In this document: positions 17,849 through 30,652 of the stretch, piece by piece
Layout: every line of letters starts with the position of its first letter
How positions within the stretch are numbered: the first letter of the stretch is position 1
Assembly (NCBI GenBank): GCA_001874265.1
Contig: MPDD01000028.1
Location: forward strand, 1-35,634
From: Bacteroidetes bacterium MedPE-SWsnd-G1
GTDB taxonomy: Bacteria > Bacteroidota > Bacteroidia > Flavobacteriales > Flavobacteriaceae
Direction of reading: 5' to 3'
Length of the DNA stretch: 35,634 bases
Translations under genes and position numbers: made by a program
Notes under the pieces: generated by a model
What the model saw: the letters and a program-made list of their open reading frames with translations, nothing else
Told to the model about the DNA's origin: nothing
The model's database searches: none

Positions 17849-19552
17849 TTAATTCAATTCTATTAAACTCAAATCACTTTGGTATTGCAATAAGTATATT
17901 CCTTTATTTTCTGTACTACCGAACAAGCGCTTTTTATAATCAAACTTGGTCAATACACGTTCTGAAACACCAAGTGTTGCTCCCTCATTAAAATCCTCTC
18001 CAATAGACAAACGCAACAAAGTATCATACATTACATCAAAACCTCTTTTAGCATAATCAGATGGTCGTACATGATATTTCTTTCTGTACATTCCTTGAAA
18101 GTTAGCATATGCACTACTGGTTACATTGTTAAATTCTGTTGATGCGTACGTGAAATTCAATCGAGCCAAATGCTCGTTCATCACGTCTTTATAATTGTTT
18201 CCTTTTTGCGGAGCAAACATTTGAATTTCTCTATTTTCTAATGGTAAAGTTCCCAAATTGTTTACAGCATCATTTGTAACAATATTGTCTTCGCTTAAAA
18301 GAATAACCCAGTTCTTTTTCTGAATGGTATCTATTACTTCAATAAAACGATCTTTTGCAATATATCCACCAATCGGTTTAATAACGGTTATTTCTCCAAT
18401 TGAATCATGTGTACTCAAAAGTTCCTTTACTCTATTAATTCTAATAGCCGTAGCACTTGAATTATCACCAACAATTATAACTTTCTCATTCGTATAGGTA
18501 TCAACTAAATGTTCCTCTATTTTTGCTTCTAACAACTCTTTATTAGGTGCAACTTTTATCAAATTATTATCAGATACACTTGCTTGAGATTTAGAATAGA
18601 TTGGTGCAATAACCGGCACATCATTTAAGGTTTTTGAAACTTGCTTAGCCTTATTCATAAATAACGGACCAACAATAGCATCTACCTCATCAAAATCATA
18701 GGAATTTGCGATTGTAGAAACTTTACCTGCGCTGTTTTCGGTATCAACAACATCTAAAGAAACATTCATTCCTTGAGCACGCAATGAATCCACCGCTATC
18801 AAAGTACCAGAATGGAAATCTGTTACAATATTTAACAGTCTATTGTCCCATTCAAATTCTTCATCTTCAAAATCAAAAGACTTCAACTTGTAAGGCAACA
18901 TCAACAAAACATTTAAAGGCTTGTTCGTTACTTCATCAACAAATAAATTCAATTCTTCTAATTCGCGCTCATCTTCTTTCTCCCCTACTTTTAAATTCAT
19001 CCCCAATTTCAACCCGTCCTCTAATGCCGGATTCATTCCATACAACTCCTCTTCAGTAATACTATATTTCTTAGTAATATTATAAACGGTATCGTCTTTT
19101 ACTACTAAGTGCATAATTGCATTCGGATCTATCTCCTCTTCAACTACCATTTCTTCTACTTCCGAAGCATCTGGAATTCGAATAATTCTTCCGGTACTTA
19201 AATAATCTCCAGTTAAATTATTTACTTTTTTAATCGCTTCTACAGTCACTCCATATTTTTGAGCTATGCTAAATAAAGTCTCCTTGCGCTGAACAGTATG
19301 CAAGCCCTCTGAATCCGCTACTCCTTCTACAAATGCTCTATTTGGAATAATGATAACCGTATTTGCTTTTGGTTTTTTAGCTACATCCGGATTTAAACGC
19401 AATAAATCCTTTTGCTTCATATTATTATCCTTAGCAATACTTTTCATAGTCTCTCCTGCCTTAACTGTATAAGAGATGTATTTCTTTTGTTGACTGAACG
19501 AATTGAACACAACAAATAATACCATGAAAACTAAAACACCAAATTTCTTCAT
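17849..19552 (-). CDS. Mirror copy: LysM/periplasmic-binding-fold protein (arm B variant)
   Basis: The 567-residue mirror of the gene at 16083-17786. Here the sequence has Lys46, Glu131, Asp179 and Val375, and CCG instead of CCA at mirror base 18209. Two of the changes fall in or beside LysM repeats (46 in the first, 179 in the third) and one in the acidic linker (131). The last is a conservative swap in the binding-protein fold. None disturbs the frame. I cannot tell from sequence alone which arm is right for this gene, though Glu131 fits the acidic linker well. Its orientation puts it head-on with its own copy across a 62-base palindrome. Confidence 0.8.
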   Translation of the reverse strand: MKKFGVLVFMVLFVVFNSFSQQKKYISYTVKAGETMKSIAKDNNMKQKDLLRLNPDVAKKPKANTVIIIPNRAFVEGVADSEGLHTVQRKETLFSIAQKYGVTVEAIKKVNNLTGDYLSTGRIIRIPDASEVEEMVVEEEIDPNAIMHLVVKDDTVYNITKKYSITEEELYGMNPALEDGLKLGMNLKVGEKEDERELEELNLFVDEVTNKPLNVLLMLPYKLKSFDFEDEEFEWDNRLLNIVTDFHSGTLIAVDSLRAQGMNVSLDVVDTENSAGKVSTIANSYDFDEVDAIVGPLFMNKAKQVSKTLNDVPVIAPIYSKSQASVSDNNLIKVAPNKELLEAKIEEHLVDTYTNEKVIIVGDNSSATAIRINRVKELLSTHDSIGEITVIKPIGGYIAKDRFIEVIDTIQKKNWVILLSEDNIVTNDAVNNLGTLPLENREIQMFAPQKGNNYKDVMNEHLARLNFTYASTEFNNVTSSAYANFQGMYRKKYHVRPSDYAKRGFDVMYDTLLRLSIGEDFNEGATLGVSERVLTKFDYKKRLFGSTENKGIYLLQYQSDLSLIELN

Positions 19553-19582
19553 ATCCTTAATTTAATTAGACAGCATCAAAAA

Positions 19583-21115
19583 CTATTCCCACTCGATCGT
19601 AGCAGGCGGTTTTGAACTAATATCATATACTACCCTATTAACGCCTTTTACGTTATTTATTATTTTGTTTGAGGTCTCTTGTAAAAATTTATATGGTAAA
19701 TCTACCCAATCGGCTGTCATTCCATCTACAGATTCAACGGCTCTCAATGCAACGCATTTCTCATAAGTTCGCTCATCACCCATCACTCCAACAGAGTTTA
19801 CTGGTAATAACATTGCGCCAGCCTGCCATACATCATTATACAAGCCCCATTTTTTCAATCCATTGATAAAAATAGCATCTACTTCTTGCAACATTCTTAC
19901 TTTCTCCGCAGTAATATCTCCTAAGATTCTAATACCTAACCCTGGACCTGGAAAAGGATGACGCCCTAACAACTCAGCATCAATACCCAGAGATTTTCCA
20001 ACTCTACGAACCTCATCTTTAAAAATCATACGTAAAGGTTCTACCACTTTCAATTTCATGAAATCTGGCAAACCGCCAACATTATGATGACTTTTAATTG
20101 TTGCACTTGGTCCTCCAGTTGCAGATACTGATTCTATCACATCAGGATAAATAGTTCCTTGTGCTAAAAACTTCACATCTTCTAATAAATGTGATTCATC
20201 ATCAAATACTTCAATAAATACACGACCAATTATTTTACGTTTTCCTTCTGGATCACTTTCGCCAGCCAACTCTTTTAAGAATCGATCAGCAGCATCTACG
20301 CCTTTTACATTTAAGCCCATACCTTCGTACTGCTTCAATACACTTTCAAATTCGTCTTTACGCAACAATCCATTATTTACAAATATGCAATATAAATTTT
20401 CACCTATAGCCTTGTTTAAAAGTACCGCAGCAACTGTAGAATCTACTCCACCAGACAAACCTAAAACAACTTTATCATTACCCACTTTTTCTTTTAAAGC
20501 AGCAACGGTAGTTTCAACAAATGAATCTGGTGTCCATTCTTGATTTAAACCTGCAATCTTAACTAAAAAGTTTTCCAATAATTGTGCTCCATCAGTAGAA
20601 TGATATACCTCTGGATGAAATTGAATTGCAAAAGTATCTTCTCCTTCAATTTTATAAGCCGCATTGGTTACATCTTCTGTGCTTGCAATCATTTTATAAT
20701 TAGAAGGTAAAGACAAAATTGTATCTGAATGGCTCATCCAAACTTGGCTTCCTTCATTGATTCCAGCGAATAACGTTTCAGAAGTGTCTAAGTGCGTTAA
20801 ATGAGCTCTTCCATACTCACGCGTATTAGACGCTCCTACCTCACCTCCATAATTATGAGCCAAATATTGCGCTCCATAGCAAACGCCTAACAAAGGAATC
20901 TTTCCTTTTATTTCTGACAAATCTGGATTTGGTGCTTCTTCTCCTCTAACTGAGTGTGGACTACCCGACAGAATTACTGCCTTGTAATCAGAAACGTTAA
21001 ACTTTTTGCTATTGTAAGGGTGTATTTCGCTGTATATGTTGAGCTCTCGAACTCTACGTGCAATTAATTGCGTGAACTGCGAACCGAAATCTAAAATAAG
21101 TACTTTGTGTTGCAT
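19583..21115 (-). CDS. guaA: Mirror copy: GMP synthase
   Basis: The mirror of 14520-16052. The 510-residue protein is identical, with Cys79, His167, Glu169 and SGGVDS present. I compared nearly the whole gene with arm A base by base and found no difference, not even a silent one. That is not expected of an old duplicate and supports a single genomic gene represented twice. Confidence 0.98.
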   Translation of the reverse strand: MQHKVLILDFGSQFTQLIARRVRELNIYSEIHPYNSKKFNVSDYKAVILSGSPHSVRGEEAPNPDLSEIKGKIPLLGVCYGAQYLAHNYGGEVGASNTREYGRAHLTHLDTSETLFAGINEGSQVWMSHSDTILSLPSNYKMIASTEDVTNAAYKIEGEDTFAIQFHPEVYHSTDGAQLLENFLVKIAGLNQEWTPDSFVETTVAALKEKVGNDKVVLGLSGGVDSTVAAVLLNKAIGENLYCIFVNNGLLRKDEFESVLKQYEGMGLNVKGVDAADRFLKELAGESDPEGKRKIIGRVFIEVFDDESHLLEDVKFLAQGTIYPDVIESVSATGGPSATIKSHHNVGGLPDFMKLKVVEPLRMIFKDEVRRVGKSLGIDAELLGRHPFPGPGLGIRILGDITAEKVRMLQEVDAIFINGLKKWGLYNDVWQAGAMLLPVNSVGVMGDERTYEKCVALRAVESVDGMTADWVDLPYKFLQETSNKIINNVKGVNRVVYDISSKPPATIEWE

Positions 21116-21118
21116 GCG

Positions 21119-21126
21119 CAAAAATA
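21119..21126 (-). promoter_or_regulatory. guaA: Mirror copy: guaA -7 box
   Basis: Read leftward this is TATTTTTG, ending three bases before the guaA ATG as in arm A. Bases 21116-21484 are the mirrored gyrB/guaA control region, and the parts I compared are identical. Confidence 0.5.
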
Positions 21127-21439
21127 AAACTAAAATCAGAAACACCTATACCGCATCCCATAATTTTTACAACTATTTTTTCGGTATAGAATTCGCTTTC
21201 AACTAACGCAAATCGAATCGCAATTTGACTTTTTCACCATCTATTTATCAATTTAAATAAGGCTATAAAACTCTTCTAATGCATTTGTGTTTCTTCCAGT
21301 TCAAGTTACATATAAATAAACGCTAATTTCAATTTTAAGACTGTTTTTAGCCATTCTAAGACGTTTTTGCATTTATAGAAAATGTTAATAACTATGAATA
21401 TCTAACATGTATTTAAGAAAAATAACACGCTTAAAGCCT

Positions 21440-21447
21440 TATATTTG
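21440..21447 (+). promoter_or_regulatory. gyrB: Mirror copy: gyrB -7 box
   Basis: TATATTTG, 37 bases before the gyrB ATG at 21485. Confidence 0.5.
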
Positions 21448-21481
21448 ATAGGATTTTTTTTAGAACAGAAAACATAATTAA

Positions 21482-23425
<1,944 letters not shown>

Positions 23426-23445
23426 AATCGCTAAAATATAAATTT

Positions 23446-23473
23446 AAAAGCCTCGTTTTTACGAGGCTTTTTT
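23446..23473 (+). terminator. gyrB: Mirror copy: gyrB terminator
   Basis: An 11-bp perfect stem, four-T loop and T-run, 20 bases past the gyrB stop. Confidence 0.92.
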
Positions 23474-23532
23474 ATTGACTGTAATTTACCTTTTTATTAT
23501 AAAATCTATTCTTTTAATCGTCTTAAAATCAC

Positions 23533-23540
23533 TAAATTTG
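23533..23540 (+). promoter_or_regulatory. mdh: Mirror copy: mdh -7 box
   Basis: TAAATTTG, 36 bases before the mdh ATG at 23577. Confidence 0.5.
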
Positions 23541-23576
23541 CGACTCAAAATTTTATCAATCTAAAAAAATATATAA

Positions 23577-24500
23577 ATGAAAGTAACAGTTGTTGGTGCA
23601 GGTGCCGTAGGAGCGAGTTGTGCAGAGTATATCGCAATGAAAGATTTTGCTTCGGAAGTTGTAATTCTTGATATTAAAGAAGGATTTGCTGAAGGAAAAG
23701 CAATGGACTTAATGCAAACAGCCTCTTTAAATGGTTTTGATACTAATATTGTTGGAACAACAGGTGATTATTCTAAAACTGCAGGAAGTGATGTAGCAGT
23801 TATCACAAGTGGCATTCCTCGTAAACCAGGAATGACACGTGAAGAATTAATCGGAATCAATGCTGGAATTGTAAAAATGGTTTCTGAAAGTTTAATTGCA
23901 CAGTCTCCAGAGATTATCATAATTGTTGTATCAAATCCTATGGATACAATGACTTATTTAACGCACAAAGCAACTGGCTTACCAAAGAATAGAATCATTG
24001 GTATGGGTGGTGCTTTAGATAGCGCTCGTTTTAAATACCGTTTAGCAGAAGCATTAGGTGCTCCTATTTCTGATGTAGACGGAATGGTAATCGGTGGTCA
24101 TTCAGATAAAGGAATGGTTCCATTAACAAGAATGGCAACTAGAAACAGTGTAAGAGTTTCTGAATTTTTATCAGAAGAAAGATTAGAGCAAGTTGCTGCA
24201 GACACGAAAGTAGGTGGAGCAACATTAACTGGTCTTTTAGGAACAAGTGCTTGGTACGCGCCAGGAGCTGCAGTTTCTGAATTGGTTAAGGCAATTGCAT
24301 TAGACTCTAAGAAAATTTTCCCATGTTCTGCATTATTAGAAGGTGAATACGGATTAAATGATTTATGTATCGGTGTACCTGTTGTATTAGGTAAAAACGG
24401 TATTGAAAAAATCGTGGAAATAGAATTGGACGCCGCTGAAAAAGCGAAATTAACTGAAAGCGCTGAAGGAGTTAAAAAAACAAATGGTTTATTAAACTAA
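23577..24500 (+). CDS. mdh: Mirror copy: malate dehydrogenase
   Basis: The mirror of 11135-12058. The 307-residue protein is identical and the DNA showed no difference over the full gene when I compared the arms. Arg82, Arg88, Asp148 and His175 are all present. Confidence 0.97.
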   Translation: MKVTVVGAGAVGASCAEYIAMKDFASEVVILDIKEGFAEGKAMDLMQTASLNGFDTNIVGTTGDYSKTAGSDVAVITSGIPRKPGMTREELIGINAGIVKMVSESLIAQSPEIIIIVVSNPMDTMTYLTHKATGLPKNRIIGMGGALDSARFKYRLAEALGAPISDVDGMVIGGHSDKGMVPLTRMATRNSVRVSEFLSEERLEQVAADTKVGGATLTGLLGTSAWYAPGAAVSELVKAIALDSKKIFPCSALLEGEYGLNDLCIGVPVVLGKNGIEKIVEIELDAAEKAKLTESAEGVKKTNGLLN

Positions 24501-24522
24501 TCCTTCCTTAATATATGTAGAG

Positions 24523-24551
24523 AATCCTCAATTCATCAATTGGGGATTTTT
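24523..24551 (+). terminator. mdh: Mirror copy: mdh terminator
   Basis: An 11-bp stem with one wobble, a CATC loop and a T-run, 22 bases past the mdh stop. Confidence 0.8.
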
Positions 24552-24585
24552 CTTTTTATGTATATTGCTATTTCAATTATACGAA

Positions 24586-25611
24586 ATGGCAAAACTTAAA
24601 TACCTCATTATTTTTATAGTCCCAATTTCGGCTATGTGGTCATTCTTTAGCAATGACTGGCAAACTTTTCTTCCTGTAATTATTGCTTTTATAGTTGTTC
24701 CTACCTTGGAATTATTTTTAAAGCCAGACCATAACAACTTAGACAAAGTATCTCGAGAGATGGCGGAAAAATCATGGTTCTACTCCGTAGTTCTATATAC
24801 TATTTTACCAATACAACTAATCGCCCTTTATTTCTTTTTAACTACCTGGAATCAAGAATATAGCCCAGTTGAAATTATTGGAAGGATAACCTCAATGGGC
24901 GTAATGTGTGGTGTTTTTGGAATTAATGTGGGACATGAATTAGGGCATAGAGATCATAGATTTGAACAATTTATTGGTGAATTACTACTCTTAACCTCCT
25001 TGGAAACTCACTTTTTAATATATCATAATTACGGACATCATTTTGACGTGGCTACTAGAAAAGACCCGGCTACGGCTAGAAAAAATGAATGGCTTTATTC
25101 ATTTTGGATTCGCTCTCAATTCGGAAGTTATGTTAAGGCCTGGCAGTTACAAACAAAACTATTAAAAATTAAAAAGGTGTCATTTTTATCTTTAGACAAT
25201 AGAATGCTTTGGTATACCATTTTTCAAATTAGTATGTGCATTGCCATTTATCTTTTATTTGGCATGAACGTGCTTTTATACTTTTTAGTTGCGGCCATTT
25301 TTGGGATTCTTTTGCTAGAAACAGTGAATTATATTGAACACTATGGATTATGGAGAAAACAAAAGAAAAGCGGAAGATTCGAAGTCGTAAATCCAATGCA
25401 CTCGTGGAATTCTGACCATGTGGTAGGTCGTTTATTATTATTTGAATTATCGCGCCATTCTGACCATCATCATAGGGCCAATAAACCGTATCAAATTTTA
25501 GATTCTCATCCAGATTCTCCACAAATGATAACTGGCTATCCAGGTATGATGCTACTAGCATTAATTCCGCCGTTATGGTTTAAAATAATGAATAATAGAA
25601 TTCCAAGTTAG
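24586..25611 (+). CDS. Mirror copy: AlkB-type di-iron membrane hydroxylase
   Basis: The mirror of 10024-11049, with an identical 341-residue protein. The start is again the ATG, not the TTG seven codons upstream at 24565, which sits just past the mdh terminator. All four histidine motif groups are present. No DNA difference was found in the first two thirds, which I compared directly. Confidence 0.85.
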   Translation: MAKLKYLIIFIVPISAMWSFFSNDWQTFLPVIIAFIVVPTLELFLKPDHNNLDKVSREMAEKSWFYSVVLYTILPIQLIALYFFLTTWNQEYSPVEIIGRITSMGVMCGVFGINVGHELGHRDHRFEQFIGELLLLTSLETHFLIYHNYGHHFDVATRKDPATARKNEWLYSFWIRSQFGSYVKAWQLQTKLLKIKKVSFLSLDNRMLWYTIFQISMCIAIYLLFGMNVLLYFLVAAIFGILLLETVNYIEHYGLWRKQKKSGRFEVVNPMHSWNSDHVVGRLLLFELSRHSDHHHRANKPYQILDSHPDSPQMITGYPGMMLLALIPPLWFKIMNNRIPS

Positions 25612-25623
25612 GTACTAAAAAAA

Positions 25624-25690
25624 GTCATTCTGAATAAAATGAAGAATCCCTAATAACTAATTGAGATTTTTCGACTTCGCTCAAAATGAC
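25624..25690. repeat. Mirror copy: REP-like imperfect palindrome
   Basis: The mirror of 9945-10011, between the convergent alkB-like and fhs genes. The outer gtcatt/aatgac arms and the internal imperfect pairing are the same. Confidence 0.6.
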
Positions 25691-25715
25691 ATTTATTTTT
25701 TGTGAAAAAAATTAT

Positions 25716-27392
25716 CTAAGACAATCCAGAAATAACACCTTTATTATCTATTGTCATATTTGTTGATGCTGGCACACCTGGTAAACCTGGCATCCGCATC
25801 ATTTTTCCAAGGATTGGAATTACAAAACGAGCGCCTGCAGCAATTTCAATTTCTCTTACCGTCACTTTAAATCCGGTTGGCCTTCCAATTCTAGATTCAA
25901 CATCCGAAAACGACTTCTGGGTTTTTGCCATACACACCGCAAAATCATTAAATCCTAATCGGTCTATTCTTTTTAAATTTAACACTGCTTTCTTATCGAA
26001 TACCACGCCATCAGCTCCATAAATTTCTTTCGCAATGGTTTCTATCTTTTCTTTCATAGGCGATTTCCAATCGTAAATTGGCTTAAACTGAGTTGCTTTG
26101 TTTTCTACAACATCTACAACTGCTCTTGCCAAATCTTGAGTTCCCTCACCTCCTTTAGCCCATCCTTCTGAAAGAACTGCCTGCACTCCTAAATTAGCAC
26201 ACGCATCTTTTATAAATTGCACTTCCTCATCAGAATCAGAAATGAACGAATTAATTGCAACTACTGGTTCAATATTAAACTTTCTAATATTTTCAATATG
26301 CTTTTCTAGGTTTTTAAACCCTTCTGTTACCCGCTCTAAACTAGGTGTGTTGTATTCGTCCTTCTTCGCTCCACCATGATGTCTTAGCGCTCTAATAGTC
26401 GCTACTAACACCACACATTTAGGATTCAAATCTGCCGCCGCACATTTTATATCTAAAAACTTCTCTGCTCCTAAATCTGCACCAAAACCAGCCTCGGTCA
26501 CCACATAATCGCTCAAGGAAAGCCCCATTTTTGTAGCAATAATAGTATTGGTTCCTTGCGCAATATTCGCAAAAGGACCTCCATGAATAATTGCCGGATT
26601 CTCTTCTAAAGTCTGTACTAAATTTGGTTTAATAGCATCTTTCAATAAAATAGCCATCGCATTTTCTGCATTTAAATCACGAGCGAAAATTGGCTTCTTA
26701 TCAAATGTAAATCCGATAAAAATATCGCCCAAGCGCTGTTTCAAATCTTCAAAATCTGTAGCCATACATAAAATGGCCATCACTTCAGATGCAGGTGTGA
26801 TATTGAATCCGTCTTGTCTAGGAATTCCGTTAGCAGTACCTCCTAGCCCTATCGTAATATCTCTTAGAGCGCGGTCATTCATATCGATAACTCGCTTCCA
26901 TAGAATTGTTCTCGGATCAATATTTAAATTACCAACTTTACTCTGTAAATTATTATCTATCAATGCCGATAGTAAATTATTTGCCTTCTCAACCGCATTA
27001 AAATCTCCTGTAAAATGCAAATTGATGTCTTCCATCGGAACTACTTGAGAATAACCTCCACCAGCAGCACCACCTTTAATTCCAAATACTGGCCCCAAAG
27101 AAGGTTCTCTTAAAACAACGGTTGTTTGTTTTCCAATTTTATTCAATCCTTCTGTAAGACCTATCGACACCGTAGTTTTTCCTTCACCAGCCGGTGTTGG
27201 AGTTAATGCCGTAACTAACACTAAATTGCTGTTTTTTATTTTCGATTCATCAATTAAGTCTAGCGGTAATTTCGCTTTATACTTTCCATACATCTCCATA
27301 TCATCCTCATCAATATTGATTTTTTTAGCAATATTTTTAATGTGAATTAAGGTTGCTTCTTGTGCTATTTCAATGTCTGTTTTGTAACTCAT
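25716..27392 (-). CDS. fhs: Mirror copy: formate-tetrahydrofolate ligase (Val92 variant)
   Basis: The mirror of 8243-9919, 558 residues. It has Val92 (GTT, mirror base 27118) where arm A has Ala, just before the conserved LREPSLGP motif; Val is the less usual residue. Silent differences lie at 27342 (His CAC) and 27090 (Pro CCA). The rest of the gene matched in the lines I compared. This is the one gene in which arm B, rather than arm A, looks altered. Confidence 0.95.
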   Translation of the reverse strand: MSYKTDIEIAQEATLIHIKNIAKKINIDEDDMEMYGKYKAKLPLDLIDESKIKNSNLVLVTALTPTPAGEGKTTVSIGLTEGLNKIGKQTTVVLREPSLGPVFGIKGGAAGGGYSQVVPMEDINLHFTGDFNAVEKANNLLSALIDNNLQSKVGNLNIDPRTILWKRVIDMNDRALRDITIGLGGTANGIPRQDGFNITPASEVMAILCMATDFEDLKQRLGDIFIGFTFDKKPIFARDLNAENAMAILLKDAIKPNLVQTLEENPAIIHGGPFANIAQGTNTIIATKMGLSLSDYVVTEAGFGADLGAEKFLDIKCAAADLNPKCVVLVATIRALRHHGGAKKDEYNTPSLERVTEGFKNLEKHIENIRKFNIEPVVAINSFISDSDEEVQFIKDACANLGVQAVLSEGWAKGGEGTQDLARAVVDVVENKATQFKPIYDWKSPMKEKIETIAKEIYGADGVVFDKKAVLNLKRIDRLGFNDFAVCMAKTQKSFSDVESRIGRPTGFKVTVREIEIAAGARFVIPILGKMMRMPGLPGVPASTNMTIDNKGVISGLS

Positions 27393-27412
27393 GGCATAAA
27401 TTTTTAAGTACG

Positions 27413-27420
27413 TAAATATA
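27413..27420 (-). promoter_or_regulatory. fhs: Mirror copy: possible fhs -7 box
   Basis: Read leftward this is TATATTTA, one base off consensus, 20 bases before the chosen ATG. Confidence 0.35.
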
Positions 27421-27559
27421 CTATTTCCTAAATTGTGCATTCCTGATAATAATCAGTTTTTTACGGAACAATCAACAATCCCATGTATATAGTGAATTCG
27501 CTAACAATCAAGCCCTTGAATTAATCTTAAAAAATACTAGCATTTCGTGCTGAAAATTT

Positions 27560-27567
27560 TATATTTG
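27560..27567 (+). promoter_or_regulatory. secDF: Mirror copy: secDF -7 box
   Basis: TATATTTG, 38 bases before the secDF ATG at 27606. Confidence 0.5.
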
Positions 27568-27605
27568 CACGTTTATAAAAAATATTAGATTAAAATTAGT
27601 TTAGA

Positions 27606-30572
27606 ATGCAAAACAAAGGACTTATAAAGTTATTTGCAATCCTCTTTGGATTAGTGAGTTTGTACCAATTATCATTTACTTGGTTCGCAAAAAATGTTAC
27701 GGATGATGCAAAAGAATTTGCGATTGAAAAAGCAGCGGGTGATGCTACACAAATAGCAAGGTTTGAGAGAATCTATTTAGATTCTGTAGCAAACGATACC
27801 ATTGTTCCTCTTTTCAATTATTCTTACAACGATATTAAAGACAAGTCTATGAATTTAGGGTTGGATTTAAAAGGAGGTATCAACGCTATTTTGCAAGTAT
27901 CTGTTAAGGATATCTTGGTAGGATTGTCTAACGATTCTAAAAACCCAGTGTTTAGAGAAGCTTTAGAAACTGCAAGTGCAAAACAAAAAAGTAGTAACCA
28001 ACGTTTCTTAGATATCTTTTTTGAAGAGTTTGAAACGGTAAGTAATGGAACTGTTAACCTTAGTGACCCTAGCATTTTTGGTAACAAATCTTTAAGTGAT
28101 AAAATTACATTTAGAAATACAAACGACGAAGTAAAGCCAATTATTGAAGAAGAAATTAACGCTTCTATCTCTACTGCGTTTCAAGTATTAAGAAACAGAA
28201 TTGACAAATTTGGTGTAACACAACCAAACATTCAACGAATTGGAACTTCAGGAAGAATTTTAATTGAATTACCAGGAGCAAAAGATGTTGATCGTGTTGA
28301 AAAATTATTACAAAGTACAGCTGAATTAGAGTTTTGGGAAGCATATAAAAATGTAGATATTCAAAGTTTCTTATATGCCGCTGATGCTAAAACAGCGGAG
28401 TTATTTGCAACCGAAGAAGTTGCAGACACTGCTTCAACTGAAGAAAACTTAGACGACTTATTAGGAGAAGTTTCTGATTCAATTACGACTCCAACAAGAC
28501 AAAACAGATTATTTGCTTACTTATATCCAAATGTTGCTCAGAACCCACAGCAAGCAAGTTCTTTAATTGGACAAGCGGCTGTTGCGGATACAGCAAAAGT
28601 AAATGCATTCTTAGCAAACAAAGATATTAGAGCATTATTACCATCAGAGCAGCGTTATGCTAAGTTCTTATGGGACGCAAAGCCAAATGGAGAAATCTTA
28701 GGTTTATATGCTATTAAATCTAACCGTGAAGATATTGCTCCAATTGAGGGAGATGTAATTGACGATGCTAGACAAGGTTTTGACCAATTTGGTAACAACC
28801 CAGAAGTTAGCATGAAAATGAATTCTGTTGGAACAAAATTATGGGCTAAATTAACTACGGAAAATGCAAACGGAGGATTTGTTGCTGTAGTTTTAGATAA
28901 CGAAGTACACTCTGCACCTAGAGTAGGAGATCCTATCTTAGCGGGTAGCACTTCTATTTCTGGTGGAAACATGACCATTACTGAAGCAGAAGATTTAGCA
29001 AACGTATTAAAAGCAGGTAAACTTCCAGCTGCAGCTCATATTGTTCAAAAAGCGGTTGTTGGACCATCTTTAGGACAAAAAGCAATTGATAGCAGTTTTA
29101 GATCTTTCGGATTGGCCTTAATCTTGGTTTTAATTTGGATGGTATTCTATTATGGTAAAGCAGGTTTATATGCAAACATTGCCTTGGCAGTTAACATCCT
29201 ATTCTTATTTGGTTGGTTAGCGTCATTTGGCGCAGTATTAACATTACCAGGTATTGCAGGTATTATCTTAACAATTGGTATGTCTGTAGATGCGAACGTA
29301 ATTATCTTTGAACGTATTAAAGAAGAATTATCAGGGGGCAAAGGATTGAAAGAAGCCATTGCTGGTGGATTCAGTTTTAAAGGAGCCTTATCTGCAATTT
29401 TAGATGCCAACGTTACTACATTCTTAACAGGTGTTATCTTATTTGTATTTGGTACTGGACCAATTAAAGGATTTGCTTACACCTTAATGTTAGGTATTGT
29501 AACTTCATTCTTTACAGCAGTATTTATTACGCGTATTATCTTAAACTGGTCTACGAATAAAAACAGCAGTTTAACTTTTAACACCAACATCACTAAGAGT
29601 TGGTTCCAAAATATCAATGTAGATTTCTTAAAGAAAAGAAAAATTGCATACGCTATTTCTGGATTGATTATCTTAGGAGGTATTGGTTCTTTGTTTACTA
29701 ACAGCTTAAACTACGGAGTTGATTTTGTTGGAGGACGTTCTTACGTTGTTAAATTTGAAAACGCAATGAATGCTTCTGAAGTTGCAGGAACATTGAAAGA
29801 TGTTTTTGAAGATGCTCCAGAGGTGAAAACATACGGTGCTGCAAGTCAGTTAAAAATTACAACGAAGTTCAGAATTGACGAAGATGGAAACACTGTTGAT
29901 GATGAAGTAAGAGATTTACTATTTACAGGATTACAAACTTATTTACCAGACGGAATGACATTAGATCAATTTAAAGTTGATTATGAAGGTCCTCGTGCTG
30001 CTGGTATAGAAAGTCAGATAAAAGTTGAGCCTACAATTGCAGATGATATTAAAACTGCTGCAACTTGGGCTATCGTTGGATCGTTATTGGTTGTATTCTT
30101 ATACATCTTAATACGATTTAGAAAATGGCAATATAGTTTAGGTGCTGTTACCGCAGTATTCCACGATGTATTAATCGTATTATCTATTTTCTCTTTATTA
30201 TACAAAGTGATGCCATTTGATATGGAAATTGGACAATCATTTATTGCAGCAATTTTAACAGTTGTTGGGTATTCATTGAATGATACCGTGGTAATATTTG
30301 ACCGTATTAGAGAGTATACAAATCAGCATAGTTCTTGGAAATTCAATAGAATTGTAAACAGCGCATTGAGCAATACATTAGGTAGAACAATTAATACTTC
30401 TATTACAACATTAGTAGTGTTATCTGCAATATTCCTTTTCGGTGGAGATTCTATTAGAGGATTTATGTTTGCTTTAATTGTTGGTGTAATTGTGGGTACA
30501 TACTCATCATTATTTATTGCATCTCCAATTATGTATGACACGTCAAAAAAATTAGACAAGGGTAAAAAATAA
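27606..30572 (+). CDS. secDF: Mirror copy: SecDF, better-quality version
   Basis: The mirror of 5063-8029, 988 residues. This arm has Val17, Val115, Ser164, Tyr713 and Glu718. It contains no cysteine, as is common for proteins with large periplasmic domains. The SecF stretch after GVDFVGGRS reads YVVKFEN, which fits an amphipathic strand better than arm A's CVVKFKN. I take this as the reference sequence for the gene. GLDLKGG, SVDANVIIFERIKEEL and SLNDTVVIFDRIREY are intact. Confidence 0.96.
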   Translation: MQNKGLIKLFAILFGLVSLYQLSFTWFAKNVTDDAKEFAIEKAAGDATQIARFERIYLDSVANDTIVPLFNYSYNDIKDKSMNLGLDLKGGINAILQVSVKDILVGLSNDSKNPVFREALETASAKQKSSNQRFLDIFFEEFETVSNGTVNLSDPSIFGNKSLSDKITFRNTNDEVKPIIEEEINASISTAFQVLRNRIDKFGVTQPNIQRIGTSGRILIELPGAKDVDRVEKLLQSTAELEFWEAYKNVDIQSFLYAADAKTAELFATEEVADTASTEENLDDLLGEVSDSITTPTRQNRLFAYLYPNVAQNPQQASSLIGQAAVADTAKVNAFLANKDIRALLPSEQRYAKFLWDAKPNGEILGLYAIKSNREDIAPIEGDVIDDARQGFDQFGNNPEVSMKMNSVGTKLWAKLTTENANGGFVAVVLDNEVHSAPRVGDPILAGSTSISGGNMTITEAEDLANVLKAGKLPAAAHIVQKAVVGPSLGQKAIDSSFRSFGLALILVLIWMVFYYGKAGLYANIALAVNILFLFGWLASFGAVLTLPGIAGIILTIGMSVDANVIIFERIKEELSGGKGLKEAIAGGFSFKGALSAILDANVTTFLTGVILFVFGTGPIKGFAYTLMLGIVTSFFTAVFITRIILNWSTNKNSSLTFNTNITKSWFQNINVDFLKKRKIAYAISGLIILGGIGSLFTNSLNYGVDFVGGRSYVVKFENAMNASEVAGTLKDVFEDAPEVKTYGAASQLKITTKFRIDEDGNTVDDEVRDLLFTGLQTYLPDGMTLDQFKVDYEGPRAAGIESQIKVEPTIADDIKTAATWAIVGSLLVVFLYILIRFRKWQYSLGAVTAVFHDVLIVLSIFSLLYKVMPFDMEIGQSFIAAILTVVGYSLNDTVVIFDRIREYTNQHSSWKFNRIVNSALSNTLGRTINTSITTLVVLSAIFLFGGDSIRGFMFALIVGVIVGTYSSLFIASPIMYDTSKKLDKGKK

Positions 30573-30593
30573 ACCCAACTCAAATAAGCTAAG

Positions 30594-30621
30594 AAACCGT
30601 CTCACTATGAGGCGGTTTTTT
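30594..30621 (+). terminator. secDF: Mirror copy: secDF terminator
   Basis: A 10-bp stem with one wobble, a five-base loop and a T-run directly before the hpt-adk -7 box. Confidence 0.85.
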
Positions 30622-30623
30622 GT

Positions 30624-30631
30624 TATTTTTG
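30624..30631 (+). promoter_or_regulatory. Mirror copy: hpt-adk -7 box
   Basis: TATTTTTG, 21 bases before the hpt-adk ATG at 30653 and two bases after the secDF terminator's T-run. Confidence 0.5.
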
Positions 30632-30652
30632 CATTTTCCTATTCGAAAAGAC